Part shown: positions 36,419 to 44,935 of the stretch, piece by piece
How positions within the stretch are numbered: the first letter of the stretch is position 1
Layout: the number at the start of each line of letters is the position of its first letter
Source of the DNA: Acidisarcina sp963790505
GTDB lineage: Bacteria > Acidobacteriota > Terriglobia > Terriglobales > Acidobacteriaceae
Reading direction: 5' to 3'
DNA length: 64,000 nt
Assembly (NCBI GenBank): GCA_963790505.1
Contig: CAWBOT010000004.1
Span: forward strand, 496,001 to 560,000
The notes under the pieces: model-generated
Seen by the model: only the letters and a program-made list of their open reading frames with translations
What the model was told of the DNA's origin: nothing
Databases searched by the model: none
Made by a program: the position numbers and the translations under genes

Positions 36419-37858
36419 ATGTCATTCGCAGCAACGCCGCCCGCCGTCGCCCCGAACCCCTGGGTGAGAATTCTTGGAGCCCTGGAAAAGAAAGTCACCC
36501 GCCACTCTTTCGACGCGTGCCTGAAGCCGACACGTTTCAGCCACGCTGCGGGCACGACGCTGTTTGTCCGCGTTCCGAGCGCGGACATCCAGCAGGTCTG
36601 CGACCGCTACGGGGACATCATTCAGGAGGCGATCGAGGCGCTGGCGATGGAGTTCGAAGAGGTGAAGTTCGTCACCCCGGAACAGGACCCGACGGCGCGA
36701 TCGCGGGACGACGGAGGCTTTGCGCCGCAGCCTGCACATGGGCCGGGCGCTCCGCGAAACGGCTCGAACGGCAGCCAGCGGACGAATGGCTCACGCTCCG
36801 CAGCGCCGGTTCAACAGGCGCGCTTCGATTGGACCTCTGCCGCGCAGCTGAATCCTCGGTATACCTTTGACGGCTTCGTGATCGGCAACGGCAACCAGTT
36901 TGCGCGAGCCGCGGCGGGAGCGGTCGCCGAGCGCCCGTCGAAGGCGTATAACCCGCTCTTCCTTTACAGCGGCACGGGAATGGGCAAGACCCACCTGATG
37001 CATGCGATCGGCCACGAGATGAAGCGGCGCGAGCCGCAGGCCTCGATCTGCTACGTCTCGAGCGAGAAGTTCACCAACGAGATGATCAACTCGCTGCGCA
37101 ACGACCGGATGACGAGCTTCCGCGACAAATTCCGTTCGGTCGATCTGCTGCTGATTGACGACATCCAGTTTCTCGCGCAGAAGGAGCGCACGCAGGAGGA
37201 GTTCTTCCATACGTTCAATGCGCTGCACGAGAGCATGAAGCAGATCGTGATTGCTTCGGACCGGCCGCCGAAGGAGCTGCCGGAGATCGAAGACCGTTTG
37301 CGCAGCCGATTCGAGTGGGGACTGATCGCCGACATCCAACCACCGGACCTCGAGACGAAGGTCGCGATCCTGCAGAAGAAGGCGGAGAGTGAACAGACGG
37401 TGCTGCCGATCGATGTTGCGCTCTTCATTGCGTCGAATGTGCGGACCAACGTGCGCGAGCTTGAGGGTGCCCTGGTGCGGCTGATCGCCTGGTGCGGGTT
37501 GAACGGCATGGAGATCACGCTGCCGACGACGCAGCAGTGCCTGAAGGCATTCATCGATACCCAGGTGCGCAAGATCACGATCGAGTCGATCCAGCGCGCG
37601 GTTGCCGAGCAGTTCGGCATGCGGGTGGCGGAGCTGAAGCAGAAGAACAATTCGCGCTCGGTGGTGGTGCCGCGGCAGATCGCGATGTATCTCGCAAAGC
37701 AGATGACCGAGGCTTCGCTGCCGGAGATCGGAAGGCAGTTCGGCGGAAAACATCACACGACGGTGATGCACTCGATCGGCAAGATCGATGAGCTGAAGCG
37801 CGCGGACAAAGACTTGAACCGAACGCTGACGAAGTTGACAGAGACGCTGAACGGGTAG
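36419..37858 (+). CDS. dnaA: chromosomal replication initiator DnaA
   Basis: 479 aa. AAGGAAG lies just upstream of the ATG. Domain I (PNPWVRILGALEKKVTRHSFDACLKPTRF) and a short linker (GNGSQRTNGSRSAAPVQ) precede the AAA+ domain. That domain starts NPRYTFDGFVIGNGNQFARAAA and has Walker A SGTGMGKTHLMHAI, Walker B LLLIDDIQFL and sensor motifs. The C-terminal DNA-binding domain ends with the DnaA signature KHHTTVMHSIGKID. It binds DnaA boxes at oriC and opens the duplex. Its nearest box-like cluster here is 1.3-1.7 kb downstream, just before dnaN. Confidence 0.98.
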   Translation: MSFAATPPAVAPNPWVRILGALEKKVTRHSFDACLKPTRFSHAAGTTLFVRVPSADIQQVCDRYGDIIQEAIEALAMEFEEVKFVTPEQDPTARSRDDGGFAPQPAHGPGAPRNGSNGSQRTNGSRSAAPVQQARFDWTSAAQLNPRYTFDGFVIGNGNQFARAAAGAVAERPSKAYNPLFLYSGTGMGKTHLMHAIGHEMKRREPQASICYVSSEKFTNEMINSLRNDRMTSFRDKFRSVDLLLIDDIQFLAQKERTQEEFFHTFNALHESMKQIVIASDRPPKELPEIEDRLRSRFEWGLIADIQPPDLETKVAILQKKAESEQTVLPIDVALFIASNVRTNVRELEGALVRLIAWCGLNGMEITLPTTQQCLKAFIDTQVRKITIESIQRAVAEQFGMRVAELKQKNNSRSVVVPRQIAMYLAKQMTEASLPEIGRQFGGKHHTTVMHSIGKIDELKRADKDLNRTLTKLTETLNG

Positions 37859-37936
37859 GGTTCAGTGCCGCTGCGCTGATTCGCGATGCTGGTACAGAGC
37901 GTCAAGCACGATTACGATCGAGAAGAGGGTGGGAGT

Positions 37937-38203
37937 ATGGCAACTCTGGATTGGTCGCAATGCCCTGCCGTCGAAAGCGTTCCCGACCGGCGAAGCGGCG
38001 CTTGAGTGTTTCGCGGCACCCGGATGCCTGTCGCCACCGTCTTTGAAGACCTCGAGGCTGGGTCGGATATCGATGAAATCATTGAGCAAGTTCATGTGAC
38101 CCGGGAGCAGATCCAGGCTGTGCTTGAATTTGCGGCACGGAGTTTGGATCCGCCACCGGTTCCTGTCGGATCGTGCGACTTTACCTCGACCGCATTGCTC
38201 TAG
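37937..38203 (+). pseudogene. DUF433 (antitoxin-like) gene with an internal TGA
   Basis: GGGTGGGAGT precedes the ATG at 37937. The frame reads MATLDWSQCPAVESVPDRRSGA, then TGA at 38003-38005, then VFRGTRMPVATVFEDLEAGSDIDEIIEQVHVTREQIQAVLEFAARSLD. Intact DUF433 proteins have a tryptophan or hydrophobic residue at this place before the [VI]xRGTR motif, so a TGG to TGA change is the simplest reading. DUF433 proteins often act as antitoxins paired with a DUF5615 PIN-like toxin. No such partner follows, only about 60 bases before the alkD-like stop. It lies in the unusual gap between dnaA and dnaN. Confidence 0.65.
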
Positions 38204-38264
38204 CGGTTGACCAGGCCACACCTGGGAGTTACGCCGAAGTCGAGATTCCCCTCAATTGAGTCGC

Positions 38265-39020
38265 TCATGAGCGACGTTTTGCCAGCCACTGCTTGCGCTC
38301 GGTCGGAGACAAGCGCTCGATTGCGTAGCGCAGGGTCGTTCGGGGCATCCTAGCGGCGTACTTCTCGAGGAATTTGATCAGCTCGGGGCGGGAGACTTTT
38401 CCGGCTTCGCGTAACAGCCATCCCACGGCCTTGTGAATCAGCGGCTCTTTGTCGTTGAGCAGCTTGCGGGCGATGCGGAAGGTTTCTCTGGTCTCGCCGT
38501 CGGCGAGGAAGGCGAAGGTGGAGACGATGGCGATGCGCCGCTCCCAGAGCATGGGCGAGGATGCCAGCTTGTCGAGCAGGGCGTCCCTATGAGCTCTGGA
38601 GCACGCTGTAAGGTGCTTGCCGACGATGTAGCGGCATGAGGTGTCGACCAGGTCCCAGTTGTTCGCCCTGCAGGTGTTCTGGAGGTAGAAATCGAAGATC
38701 TGATGGCGGCGGGTCTGGTCGGAGCGCTCGTATTGGGCGACGAGGATTTCGAGCGCCACGAAGCGGTGCTCATGAATCGGAGAGGCGAGGAGCCTTGAGA
38801 TATCAGTAGGCGCCAAATGCGTGTAGCGGAGCGCGATCTTGCGACTGACGGGTACGGTGAGGCCGATGAATTGATCGCCTTCGCCGTATTCGCCCGGACC
38901 GGTTTTGAAAAACCAGGCGAGGTTGCGCGCTTTGCGCTCGTCAGCCACTGCTTCCATCTCGCGCAGCAGATCGAGCCTGGTAGGTTGGCGGATGGCGGGA
39001 CTGGTCTTCCTGGAGGGCAT
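38265..39020 (-). CDS. AlkD-like DNA alkylation repair protein
   Basis: 251 aa, all-alpha HEAT-like repeat protein. LAWFFKTGPGEYGEGDQFIGLTVPVSRKIALRYTHLAPTDISRLLASPIHEHRFVALEILVAQYE is the AlkD N-terminal region. NNWDLVDTSCRYIVGKHL gives the N-W-DL-VD motif with the catalytic Asp, and WERRIAIVSTFAFL follows. AlkD glycosylases excise N3- and N7-alkylpurines, here a cytoplasmic DNA repair role. It points left, against dnaA and dnaN, and is an insertion relative to the usual dnaA-dnaN adjacency. Confidence 0.88.
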   Translation of the reverse strand: MPSRKTSPAIRQPTRLDLLREMEAVADERKARNLAWFFKTGPGEYGEGDQFIGLTVPVSRKIALRYTHLAPTDISRLLASPIHEHRFVALEILVAQYERSDQTRRHQIFDFYLQNTCRANNWDLVDTSCRYIVGKHLTACSRAHRDALLDKLASSPMLWERRIAIVSTFAFLADGETRETFRIARKLLNDKEPLIHKAVGWLLREAGKVSRPELIKFLEKYAARMPRTTLRYAIERLSPTERKQWLAKRRS

Positions 39021-39141
39021 TCGCGACTCCCTGCACGGTTTTCACACAACTCTAGCGCAGCCTGAGGAAACTTAGGGAAACCGGTCTACTGTGCAAAGCG
39101 GGTTTTGCGGAAAGGTGCTTCGTCATTGATCAGGCCTTCGC

Positions 39142-39601
39142 TTTCCACTTCCGCCGGCTGCTTTCCACATGGGTGCGTTCGGCGGGACTGTGTGGATTGC
39201 GGCAAAGTGGGCAGGTATTGCGGTGAATGCGGCTTGTTTTCCCGCTTGTGCTTTCTGGCGGGAGGGGTTTTCTAAAAGACGGACCTGGTTCAAAAGCTCG
39301 CCAGCAGAGGACTTGGACTTGGTTTCCACTTATCCACGGCGAACTACTACTGCTACTGGGTTCAATAAAGAATTAAGTCAGTAGAAAGAAGCAGTGGTGA
39401 GCTGGCATCGTCTTCTTCCACTCGGGGGGCACGAGATCCCATAGCCGAAGAGCCCAGGGCTGAAGCCCTTTTCTCCGGAAACATCTGTCGAGTGGCCTAA
39501 AGGCCACTCCTTCCAATGTTGTTCGATCCCATTCAAGCCAACAGAGGGCTTGAATAGGCCACCGAAACGGGCGGGTTCGGATGTGGGAAGTGTTTCCACT
39601 G
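39142..39601. other. candidate oriC: DnaA-box-like cluster upstream of dnaN
   Basis: The spacer between the alkD-like gene and dnaN (39021-39742) has no supportable gene. It contains TTTCCAC-type sequences at 39142, 39162, 39323 and 39593, TGTGGATTG at 39191-39199 and TTATCCACG at 39330-39338, the last one base from the consensus DnaA box. That box is followed by a short GC stretch, the trinucleotide run CTA CTA CTG CTA CTG (39344-39358), and then an AT-richer stretch to about 39385. This is the arrangement of the bacterial unwinding element with a DnaA-trio. Hairpins at 39456-39509 also lie in this region. The call rests on motifs and gene context only. Confidence 0.7.
39456..39509. repeat. 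two REP-like short hairpins
   Basis: AGGGCT-GA-AGCCCT at 39456-39469, followed by TTTTCT, and a perfect 8-base stem at 39490-39509 (GAGTGGCC, loop TAAA, GGCCACTC). No gene reads into them from upstream on the plus strand, so a terminator role is unlikely. The GGGCT-AAGCCC style resembles dispersed palindromes often seen between genes in Terriglobia, but that comparison is from memory, not a search. Confidence 0.55.
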
Positions 39602-39742
39602 CGTGGACGAGATTTCCGCAGCGCGCAGTGTGCAAATTCTCAATAGAATGAATTCCACGGGAAACAGCCCACAAACGCCGCTGTGCCTTCAGGCGCCTGG
39701 TGGTGTACATTGTGGCAAACCGACAAAGGGGGCGATCGACTT

Positions 39743-40915
39743 ATGCCAGGCTTAGAAGTAGAGCAGGAGAAGCCAGTGGTGGCTAGCGGAGCCATGGAGA
39801 TCACCGTCAGCCGCGCCGAGCTATTGCGCGAGTTGACTGCGACGCAGAGCGTGGTCGAGCGCAAGACGACCATCCCCATCCTTTCAAACTTTTTGATCGA
39901 GGCGGCCGACGACCGGCTAACGATCACGGCGACGGACCTGGACCAGAGCATCAAGACCTCCTGCGCGGCCAAGGTGAAGAAGCCTGGGGCCTGCACGATT
40001 CCGGCGCGCAAACTCTACGACTACATCAAGCTGCTGGGCGACGGCGATATTTCGATCAAGCTGATGGACAACCACTGGGTGCAGATCCGTTCGGGGCGGT
40101 CGAACACGAAGATGGTGGGCATGGCGCGGGCGAACTTCCCCCAGGTCCCGGTCTTCCCTGAGGCGGGGCTGACGAAGATTCCTTCCGCATCGCTGAAGAA
40201 CATGATCGGGAAGACTATCTTCGCGATCTCGAATGAAGAATCGCGGTACACGCTGAACGGCGCGTTGCTGATCTTGAAGGCAGAGAGCCTGGCGATGGTG
40301 GCTACGGATGGCCACCGGCTGGCGCATGTGGAGAAGACGGGCGAGACGCTGGCCAACATCAGCGGCGAGAAGAAGACGCTGATTCCGCGCAAGGCGCTGT
40401 CGGAGCTGCAATCGCTGCTGGCGAACACGGAAGCGGAGTTCATCGACTTTTCCGACGACGACCACACGCTGTTCTTCCGCGTTGGCCATCGGACGCTGAC
40501 CTCGCGCAAGCTGACAGGGCAATTCCCGAACTATGAGGCGGTGCTGCCCCGCGATAACAACAAGTTCATCGTGGTGCGCAGCGAAGACCTCATGGCGTCG
40601 ATCCAGCGCGTGGCGCAGTTTGCCGACGAGCGCTCGGGCGCGGTGAAGATGCGGCTGGAACAGAACGAGTTGAAGATTTCCTCTTCTTCTACCGACTCGG
40701 GAGAATCGGAAGACACCATTGAGGCGCCGTACAACTTCGACGCGATCGTAGTGGGGTTCAATTCCGCGTACCTCATCGATTTTCTCAAGGCGGTTGGAAA
40801 CACCGGGGAGGTACGGCTGGAGTTCAAAGACGCGCAGTCGGCCGGCCAGGTGAGACCGGAAGATGCGGACGATGAATACCGCTACCGGTACATCATTATG
40901 CCGATGCGCATCTGA
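39743..40915 (+). CDS. dnaN: DNA polymerase III sliding clamp (beta subunit)
   Basis: 390 aa from the ATG at 39743, with an A3G5 sequence about 11 bases upstream; an ATG at 39794 (MEITVSRAELL) is the more conserved position, and 39683 is also open. The three-domain clamp is recognisable: VVERKTTIPILSNFLIEA, KLYDYIKLLGDGDISIKL, RYTLNGALLILK..VATDGHRLAH, FPNYEAVLPRDNN, and the terminal YIIMPMRI. It forms the ring that tethers polymerase to DNA. It is preceded by the candidate oriC rather than by dnaA directly. Confidence 0.96.
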   Translation: MPGLEVEQEKPVVASGAMEITVSRAELLRELTATQSVVERKTTIPILSNFLIEAADDRLTITATDLDQSIKTSCAAKVKKPGACTIPARKLYDYIKLLGDGDISIKLMDNHWVQIRSGRSNTKMVGMARANFPQVPVFPEAGLTKIPSASLKNMIGKTIFAISNEESRYTLNGALLILKAESLAMVATDGHRLAHVEKTGETLANISGEKKTLIPRKALSELQSLLANTEAEFIDFSDDDHTLFFRVGHRTLTSRKLTGQFPNYEAVLPRDNNKFIVVRSEDLMASIQRVAQFADERSGAVKMRLEQNELKISSSSTDSGESEDTIEAPYNFDAIVVGFNSAYLIDFLKAVGNTGEVRLEFKDAQSAGQVRPEDADDEYRYRYIIMPMRI

Positions 40916-41186
40916 GGCAGTTCAGGCGTGAGGATTTTCGGACGAGGGCCTGGAAACGGGCCCATCTCTATTTGTGGCGAGGCTGGGCGAAGCAGTGTTT
41001 AGCCTTTGCGCGGCGGGCAAAATGCTGCTCGCCTTGCGCTGTTTCCGGATGGCCCGCTCCCTCGTTGCTGCCGGCGCAGATACAATACAGTCTAAGTATC
41101 GAAAGCACGACAGCATGAACGACGCTCGTTCCCCTGGATCGATTTGGCGGGCGGCGCGATCAGGGCGTTGGCATTCAGTTTGAGGG

Positions 41187-42302
41187 ATGGATTTGAAGTC
41201 GAGCAGCTTAGAGTTTTGCAAGCGTGGCGCAAGAGTGGTTTCACAGGCCGGACCGGGAGTCAGAGCATCTTCGGGCCGGAGTTTCTCACTTGGGGCGATA
41301 CTGCCCGGATTTCTTCTGCGGTTCGCTCTTCTCGCAGTGATCGCGCTGCCAGCGGCTGCCCTGCTTGGCGAGCAACCTAACAAGATCGCCTCCAGGGTAA
41401 ATCTCAGCGCAGCGACTACCGAAGGCGCCACTCGGACGCAAGCGACGTTTACGGCGCAGGTAGTCGCCACTGACCCCTCAACAGCGCCTACAGGGGATAC
41501 GAAGCCAACCGGCAGCGTCAGCTTCATGATGGGCGAGCAGTCGATCGGCGCCGCCTTCCTCGATAGCGACGGGCGCGCGACATACACCGCAGATGCGCTG
41601 CCTTTGGGCACGCGGAACGTGACCGCAGTCTATGTCGGAGACGACACCTTTCAGGCTGCGACTTCAGAGCCGGCTGTGGTGAACTCTAACGCCAGCGGTG
41701 TTCCGGGCTTTACGCTGAGCGCCAGCAGCGCCTCGCTCAAGGTCGTGGCCGGACAAGCAGTGTCGACGGTGATCACGGCGACGCCTGAGAACGGCTTTAA
41801 TCAGGCGGTGTCGCTCTCGTGCTCGGGGGTGCCATATGTTTCGGTATCCTGCATTTTCAGCCCCGCACAGGTGACGCCCGGGGCGCCCACTGCGGCTGCG
41901 CCCAATGGGATTCCAGCGCCGAGCACTTTAGCGATCCAGACGATTGCTCCCTCGGGAGGCATGCTTCGAGAGGATCCGCGTTCCGGCGGCCGGTTGGCCT
42001 ATGCGGCGGTTGTGCCTGGAATCCTAGCGCTCGTCGGACTCGTTTTGGCGCGGAAGCGGGGAGTTAGCCTCGGCAAGCTCGGGAATGCGACCAGGATGGC
42101 AGCTTTACTTCTCCTGCTGGTTGCAGGCGGCATGGGACTCGGGGGTTGTTCGCAGCTGCATTACTACTATCACCGGCCGCCGTCGGAGAATCCTGGAACT
42201 CCGTTGGGTACTTATACGGTCGTGGTCTCTGGGATCACCGGGACGGGCAGCAGTCTTTCGACCTCGACGGTGTCGGTGACGCTGACGGTCACCGGGAGTT
42301 AG
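41187..42302 (+). CDS. exported bacterial Ig-like domain protein
   Basis: 371 aa. An N-terminal hydrophobic segment (LPGFLLRFALLAVIALPAAALLG, about 39-61) follows a basic leader and should export the protein; the exact start is uncertain. Residues of about 70-160 form an Ig-like domain of the Big/Ig_3 type (TFTAQVVATDPSTAPTGDTKPTGSVSFMMGEQSIGAAFLDSDGRATYTADALPLGTRNVTAVYVGDDTFQAATS). A second beta domain follows, then a TM segment (AYAAVVPGILALVGLVLARKRG) and a lipobox-like LLLLVAGGMGLGGCSQ. Such Ig-like, Thr/Ser-rich proteins are frequent in Acidobacteriota. Function is unknown; cell-surface adhesion or structure is a guess. Confidence 0.75.
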   Translation: MDLKSSSLEFCKRGARVVSQAGPGVRASSGRSFSLGAILPGFLLRFALLAVIALPAAALLGEQPNKIASRVNLSAATTEGATRTQATFTAQVVATDPSTAPTGDTKPTGSVSFMMGEQSIGAAFLDSDGRATYTADALPLGTRNVTAVYVGDDTFQAATSEPAVVNSNASGVPGFTLSASSASLKVVAGQAVSTVITATPENGFNQAVSLSCSGVPYVSVSCIFSPAQVTPGAPTAAAPNGIPAPSTLAIQTIAPSGGMLREDPRSGGRLAYAAVVPGILALVGLVLARKRGVSLGKLGNATRMAALLLLLVAGGMGLGGCSQLHYYYHRPPSENPGTPLGTYTVVVSGITGTGSSLSTSTVSVTLTVTGS

Positions 42303-42340
42303 CGACCTGACGATCCGCAGGGGAGGAGAGGCGGCTACTC

Positions 42341-43423
42341 CTACTCCTCTTCTGCCGCCGCCGGACCCTTTGCTTCTTCCTGTTTTGCTATCTCTTCCAA
42401 CTGATTGCGCCAGTCGAGCGTGGCGAGAAAGCCACGCGACTCGCGCCAGTTTTCCTGGACGATGACGAAGAGTTCGAGGAAGACCCTCGTTCCGAGCAGG
42501 GACTCGATCTCTTTTCGCGCTGCGGTGCCGATTGACTTGAGCTTCACTCCACCCTTGCCGATAAGAATGGCCTTCTGGCCTTCGCGTTCGCAGTAGATTG
42601 CTGCGGCGATCTTGGTGACGGGAAGCTTGGGCGGGAGCTGGCCGGCTTTGAGCGGACGGGGATTCTTCGGCGGGGGTGGCGGTTCTTCGAACTTCTCGAC
42701 GACGACGGCGGATGCGTAGGGGACTTCTTCGCCGGTTTCTAGCAGAATCTTTTCGCGGATGAGCTCGGCGACCATGAAGCGTTCGGGCTGGTCGGTGAAC
42801 TGATCTTTGGGGAAATAGCGCTCCCCGACGGGCAGATGCTCGATCAGCTTCTCGACGAGGATGTCGAGGCCTTTGCGCTTTTGCGCCGAGATCGGGATGA
42901 CTTCGGTGAAGGTGTGCTGCGCACTGAGCTGGGCGATGAGCGGCGCCAGCTTTTCGCTGGTGATCAGGTCGATCTTGTTGATGAGCAGGAAGACGGGGCA
43001 GTCGAGCTTGCGGACGAGGCGGAAGACGAATTCGTCCTCTTCGCGCTCCTTCTGCGATTTGCTGAATTGGCTTTTGTTCTCTTCGGTCGGTGCGGTTCCT
43101 GGCGCGGAGAAGTGATAGTTCCGCGTGGCGTCGACGATCAGCACGACGATGTCGCGGGTCTCGAGGGCGTCGTAGACCTCCTGCATCATGCGCTTGTCGA
43201 GGAGGGTGCCGGGAGTGTGAACTCCGGGGGTGTCGACGAAGACGATCTGGGCGGCCTGGTGCTTGCCCTTCCTGGCGGGGACATCGTAGATGCCGTGGAT
43301 GCGGGTGCGCGTAGTCTGCGCCTTGGGGGTGACGATGGCTACTTTTTCGCCGATGAGGGCGTTAAGGAGCGTCGATTTGCCGGCGTTGGGACGGCCGAGG
43401 ATGGATACGAATCCGGATTTCAA
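42341..43423 (-). CDS. era: GTPase Era
   Basis: 360 aa from the TTG at 43423 (GAGG seven bases upstream, giving MKSGFVSILGRPNAGKST); the open frame continues to 43519 across the vapC gene. G1 is GRPNAGKST, G3 is DTPGVHTPGTLLDKRMMQEV, and G4 is NKIDLI. The C-terminal KH domain reads FMVAELIREKILLETGEEVPYASAVVV...IAAAIYCEREGQKAILIGKGGVKLKSIGTAARKEIESLL. Two insertions lengthen it beyond the usual 300 aa: a charged stretch after VDATRNYHF and a proline-rich loop (EEPPPPPKNPRPLKAGQLPPK) inside the KH domain. It binds the 16S rRNA 3' end during 30S assembly. Confidence 0.95.
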   Translation of the reverse strand: MKSGFVSILGRPNAGKSTLLNALIGEKVAIVTPKAQTTRTRIHGIYDVPARKGKHQAAQIVFVDTPGVHTPGTLLDKRMMQEVYDALETRDIVVLIVDATRNYHFSAPGTAPTEENKSQFSKSQKEREEDEFVFRLVRKLDCPVFLLINKIDLITSEKLAPLIAQLSAQHTFTEVIPISAQKRKGLDILVEKLIEHLPVGERYFPKDQFTDQPERFMVAELIREKILLETGEEVPYASAVVVEKFEEPPPPPKNPRPLKAGQLPPKLPVTKIAAAIYCEREGQKAILIGKGGVKLKSIGTAARKEIESLLGTRVFLELFVIVQENWRESRGFLATLDWRNQLEEIAKQEEAKGPAAAEEE

Positions 43424-43439
43424 AGAAAGCGCCTCAAAG

Positions 43440-43835
43440 CTATGACGACCTTTCGATAAGGTAAGCGCCGGGAATTCCCTCGTCGAGAGTTGCGAGGGTT
43501 GCGCCGTGGGCAGATGCAAGCGCCGTTAAGTGGCCGTCGGTGATTTGCTTTGGGCTCTTGACCCAAGAGGGCAGATGCGTAGCATCGAGGTCGTCGACGA
43601 GGAACTTGAATGACGTTGCGCTCTTCAGCTTGCGTAAAACCAGCTGAGCGTTTGCTATTGTGAAACCGTATGCCGTGATCTGGCTTGCCAGACGCATGAA
43701 CCCAAGTTCGGTGATCGAGCAGGTCGCCAGCTGCGGGGTGCACTGTTGTCCAAGCCACGACAGCATCCTACCGTGAAACTCATGATCGGCGATGCCCAAC
43801 GCAAGCAACGCGTTTACATCGAGCAGGTAGATCAT
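43440..43835 (-). CDS. VapC-type PIN-domain toxin
   Basis: 131 aa. MIYLLDVNALLALGIADHEFH carries the first PIN acidic residue (LDVNALLAL), SITELGFMRL the Glu, KQITDGHLTALASAHGATLATLDEG the later Asp residues. These form the Mg-dependent ribonuclease site. It overlaps the AbrB-type antitoxin by four bases (ATGA), and its own stop is 17 bases from the era start. The toxin would cleave tRNA or mRNA when not bound by its partner. Type-II toxin-antitoxin assignment is firm from fold and gene order. Confidence 0.9.
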   Translation of the reverse strand: MIYLLDVNALLALGIADHEFHGRMLSWLGQQCTPQLATCSITELGFMRLASQITAYGFTIANAQLVLRKLKSATSFKFLVDDLDATHLPSWVKSPKQITDGHLTALASAHGATLATLDEGIPGAYLIERSS

Positions 43836-44089
43836 GGAAAGTCAGCCAGCATTTCTCTTACATCTTTGCTGCGAAGGACAGGAGCGCCTTCAGGAGCCTT
43901 CAGCGCAGGCAAACCTGTTACTGGATCGGTGATGATTCTCGCTTTGCCGCTGGGCTTGCGGCGCGGCGTCAGGACAATGCTAGATCCGTCGACACGGAGA
44001 TCGAGTGCGTCTCCCTCGCGCAGATCGAGCTTGCGGCGAAAGGAGACGGGAAGTACCACTTGGCCCTTGCTGGAGAGCTTGGTTTCCAT
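43832..44089 (-). CDS. AbrB/MazE-type antitoxin (VapB)
   Basis: 85 aa. The swapped-hairpin AbrB DNA-binding domain is at the N-terminus: METKLSSKGQVVLPVSFRRKLDLREGDALDLRVDGSSIVLTPRRK. The C-terminal half should bind and neutralise the VapC toxin. Its ATG at 44089 is next to an inverted repeat starting at 44091, a likely autoregulatory operator. It is divergent from the cupin gene at 44169. Confidence 0.88.
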   Translation of the reverse strand: METKLSSKGQVVLPVSFRRKLDLREGDALDLRVDGSSIVLTPRRKPSGKARIITDPVTGLPALKAPEGAPVLRSKDVREMLADFP

Positions 44090-44090
44090 G

Positions 44091-44136
44091 GTAAGACAAT
44101 CTTACGCCATTGCGGGCGGGTGCAATCCCGTAAGAT
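44091..44136. promoter_or_regulatory. likely VapB operator: overlapping inverted repeats
   Basis: GTAAGA and TCTTAC arms (44091-44105) surround a 3-base spacer. A second, longer inverted repeat has arms at 44101-44113 and 44122-44134 with two mismatches, so CTTACG/CGTAAG half-sites occur three times within 46 bases. It lies right upstream of the AbrB-type antitoxin start, as expected for autoregulation, and also close to the divergent cupin gene. Confidence 0.6.
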
Positions 44137-44168
44137 CATCGAACAGGACGCAAAAGAATAGGTGCCTA

Positions 44169-44840
44169 GTGTCGTCACGCCAAATCTACTCGCTATTTTT
44201 CGCGGTGCTCGTGGCGTCTTCATTGTCTTGGAGCCAGCAACCGGCCGCGAAAACAGACTCGGTTGTGAGCTGCAAGCCGATCTCGCAGCGGACCGGTGAA
44301 CTGGGCTGCTGGATTCTGGCTGATCAGCCGGTGGGCCCGTTGAACAAATCGCAGGTATTTTGGCACCTCGATACCTATCCGACCCAGGAAGCTGCCAATG
44401 CGGCAAAAGGTCCTCGCGGAGTCGTCGCTAATTCGTTCGGCAAGAACTGGCTGCTGACCATCGATACCTCCGAATGGCAGGCGCCGGCAGGGGGAGAGCA
44501 CGTCGCCACCATCGGGCCGCTGCCGATTCCCAAGGCTGAGAGTTATACAGTCGATTACATGGAGGCAGTCTTCACTCCGGGAATGAAATCGGCCATCCAC
44601 GATCATCCTGGTCCTGAAGCCTTCTATACGCTGACCGGCGAGACATGTCTTGAGACGTCTGAAGGCATCTCGGTCGAACGCCCGGGCGGGCCGCCGGTGA
44701 TCGTGGCGGCGGGGATTCCGATGCAGCTCACCGCCATTGGTAAAGACAAACGCCAGGGATTTGCGCTGGTGTTGCATGATTCGACTCAGCCGGGCGGTCA
44801 TCCGGTGCATAACTGGACGCCTAAAGACTTGTGTAAGTAG
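44169..44840 (+). CDS. exported cupin-domain protein
   Basis: 223 aa from the GTG at 44169; the frame is open much further upstream but antisense to vapB and vapC. The signal peptide is MSSRQIYSLFFAVLVASSLSWSQQ. The cupin core has VDYMEAVFTPGMKSAIHDHPGPEAFYTLTGETCLETSEG, with the metal-binding histidines in HDHPGPEAFY, then PPVIVAAGIPMQLTA and FALVLHDSTQPGGHPVHNWTPKD. The substrate is unknown; cupins include dioxygenases, isomerases and lectins. It is followed directly by a truncated BrnT remnant. Confidence 0.8.
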   Translation: MSSRQIYSLFFAVLVASSLSWSQQPAAKTDSVVSCKPISQRTGELGCWILADQPVGPLNKSQVFWHLDTYPTQEAANAAKGPRGVVANSFGKNWLLTIDTSEWQAPAGGEHVATIGPLPIPKAESYTVDYMEAVFTPGMKSAIHDHPGPEAFYTLTGETCLETSEGISVERPGGPPVIVAAGIPMQLTAIGKDKRQGFALVLHDSTQPGGHPVHNWTPKDLCK

Positions 44841-44935
44841 TGACGCTTCAAGAGCCCGGCGAAGACCTCAGGGTGATCAGTTTGCGAAGGGCAAATCGTG
44901 CGGAAGCGGGGAGATATGGCAAAGATAAAGGTTGA
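44840..44935 (+). pseudogene. BrnT-like toxin C-terminal remnant
   Basis: A 31-codon frame reads VTLQEPGEDLRVISLRRANR and AEAGRYGKDKG. Its second half matches the C-terminal RVIS-RRA-R-E--RY pattern of BrnT ribonuclease toxins. About 60 N-terminal codons are missing, a TAA is in frame just upstream (44834), and the cupin gene ends where the missing part should be. It overlaps the brnA ATG at 44916 in the normal brnT-brnA fashion. Confidence 0.5.

Noticed and set aside
39456..39474. Rho-independent terminator on the plus strand
   Set aside because: A hairpin with TTTT is present, but no plus-strand gene ends upstream within reach; it is better described as a REP-like palindrome.
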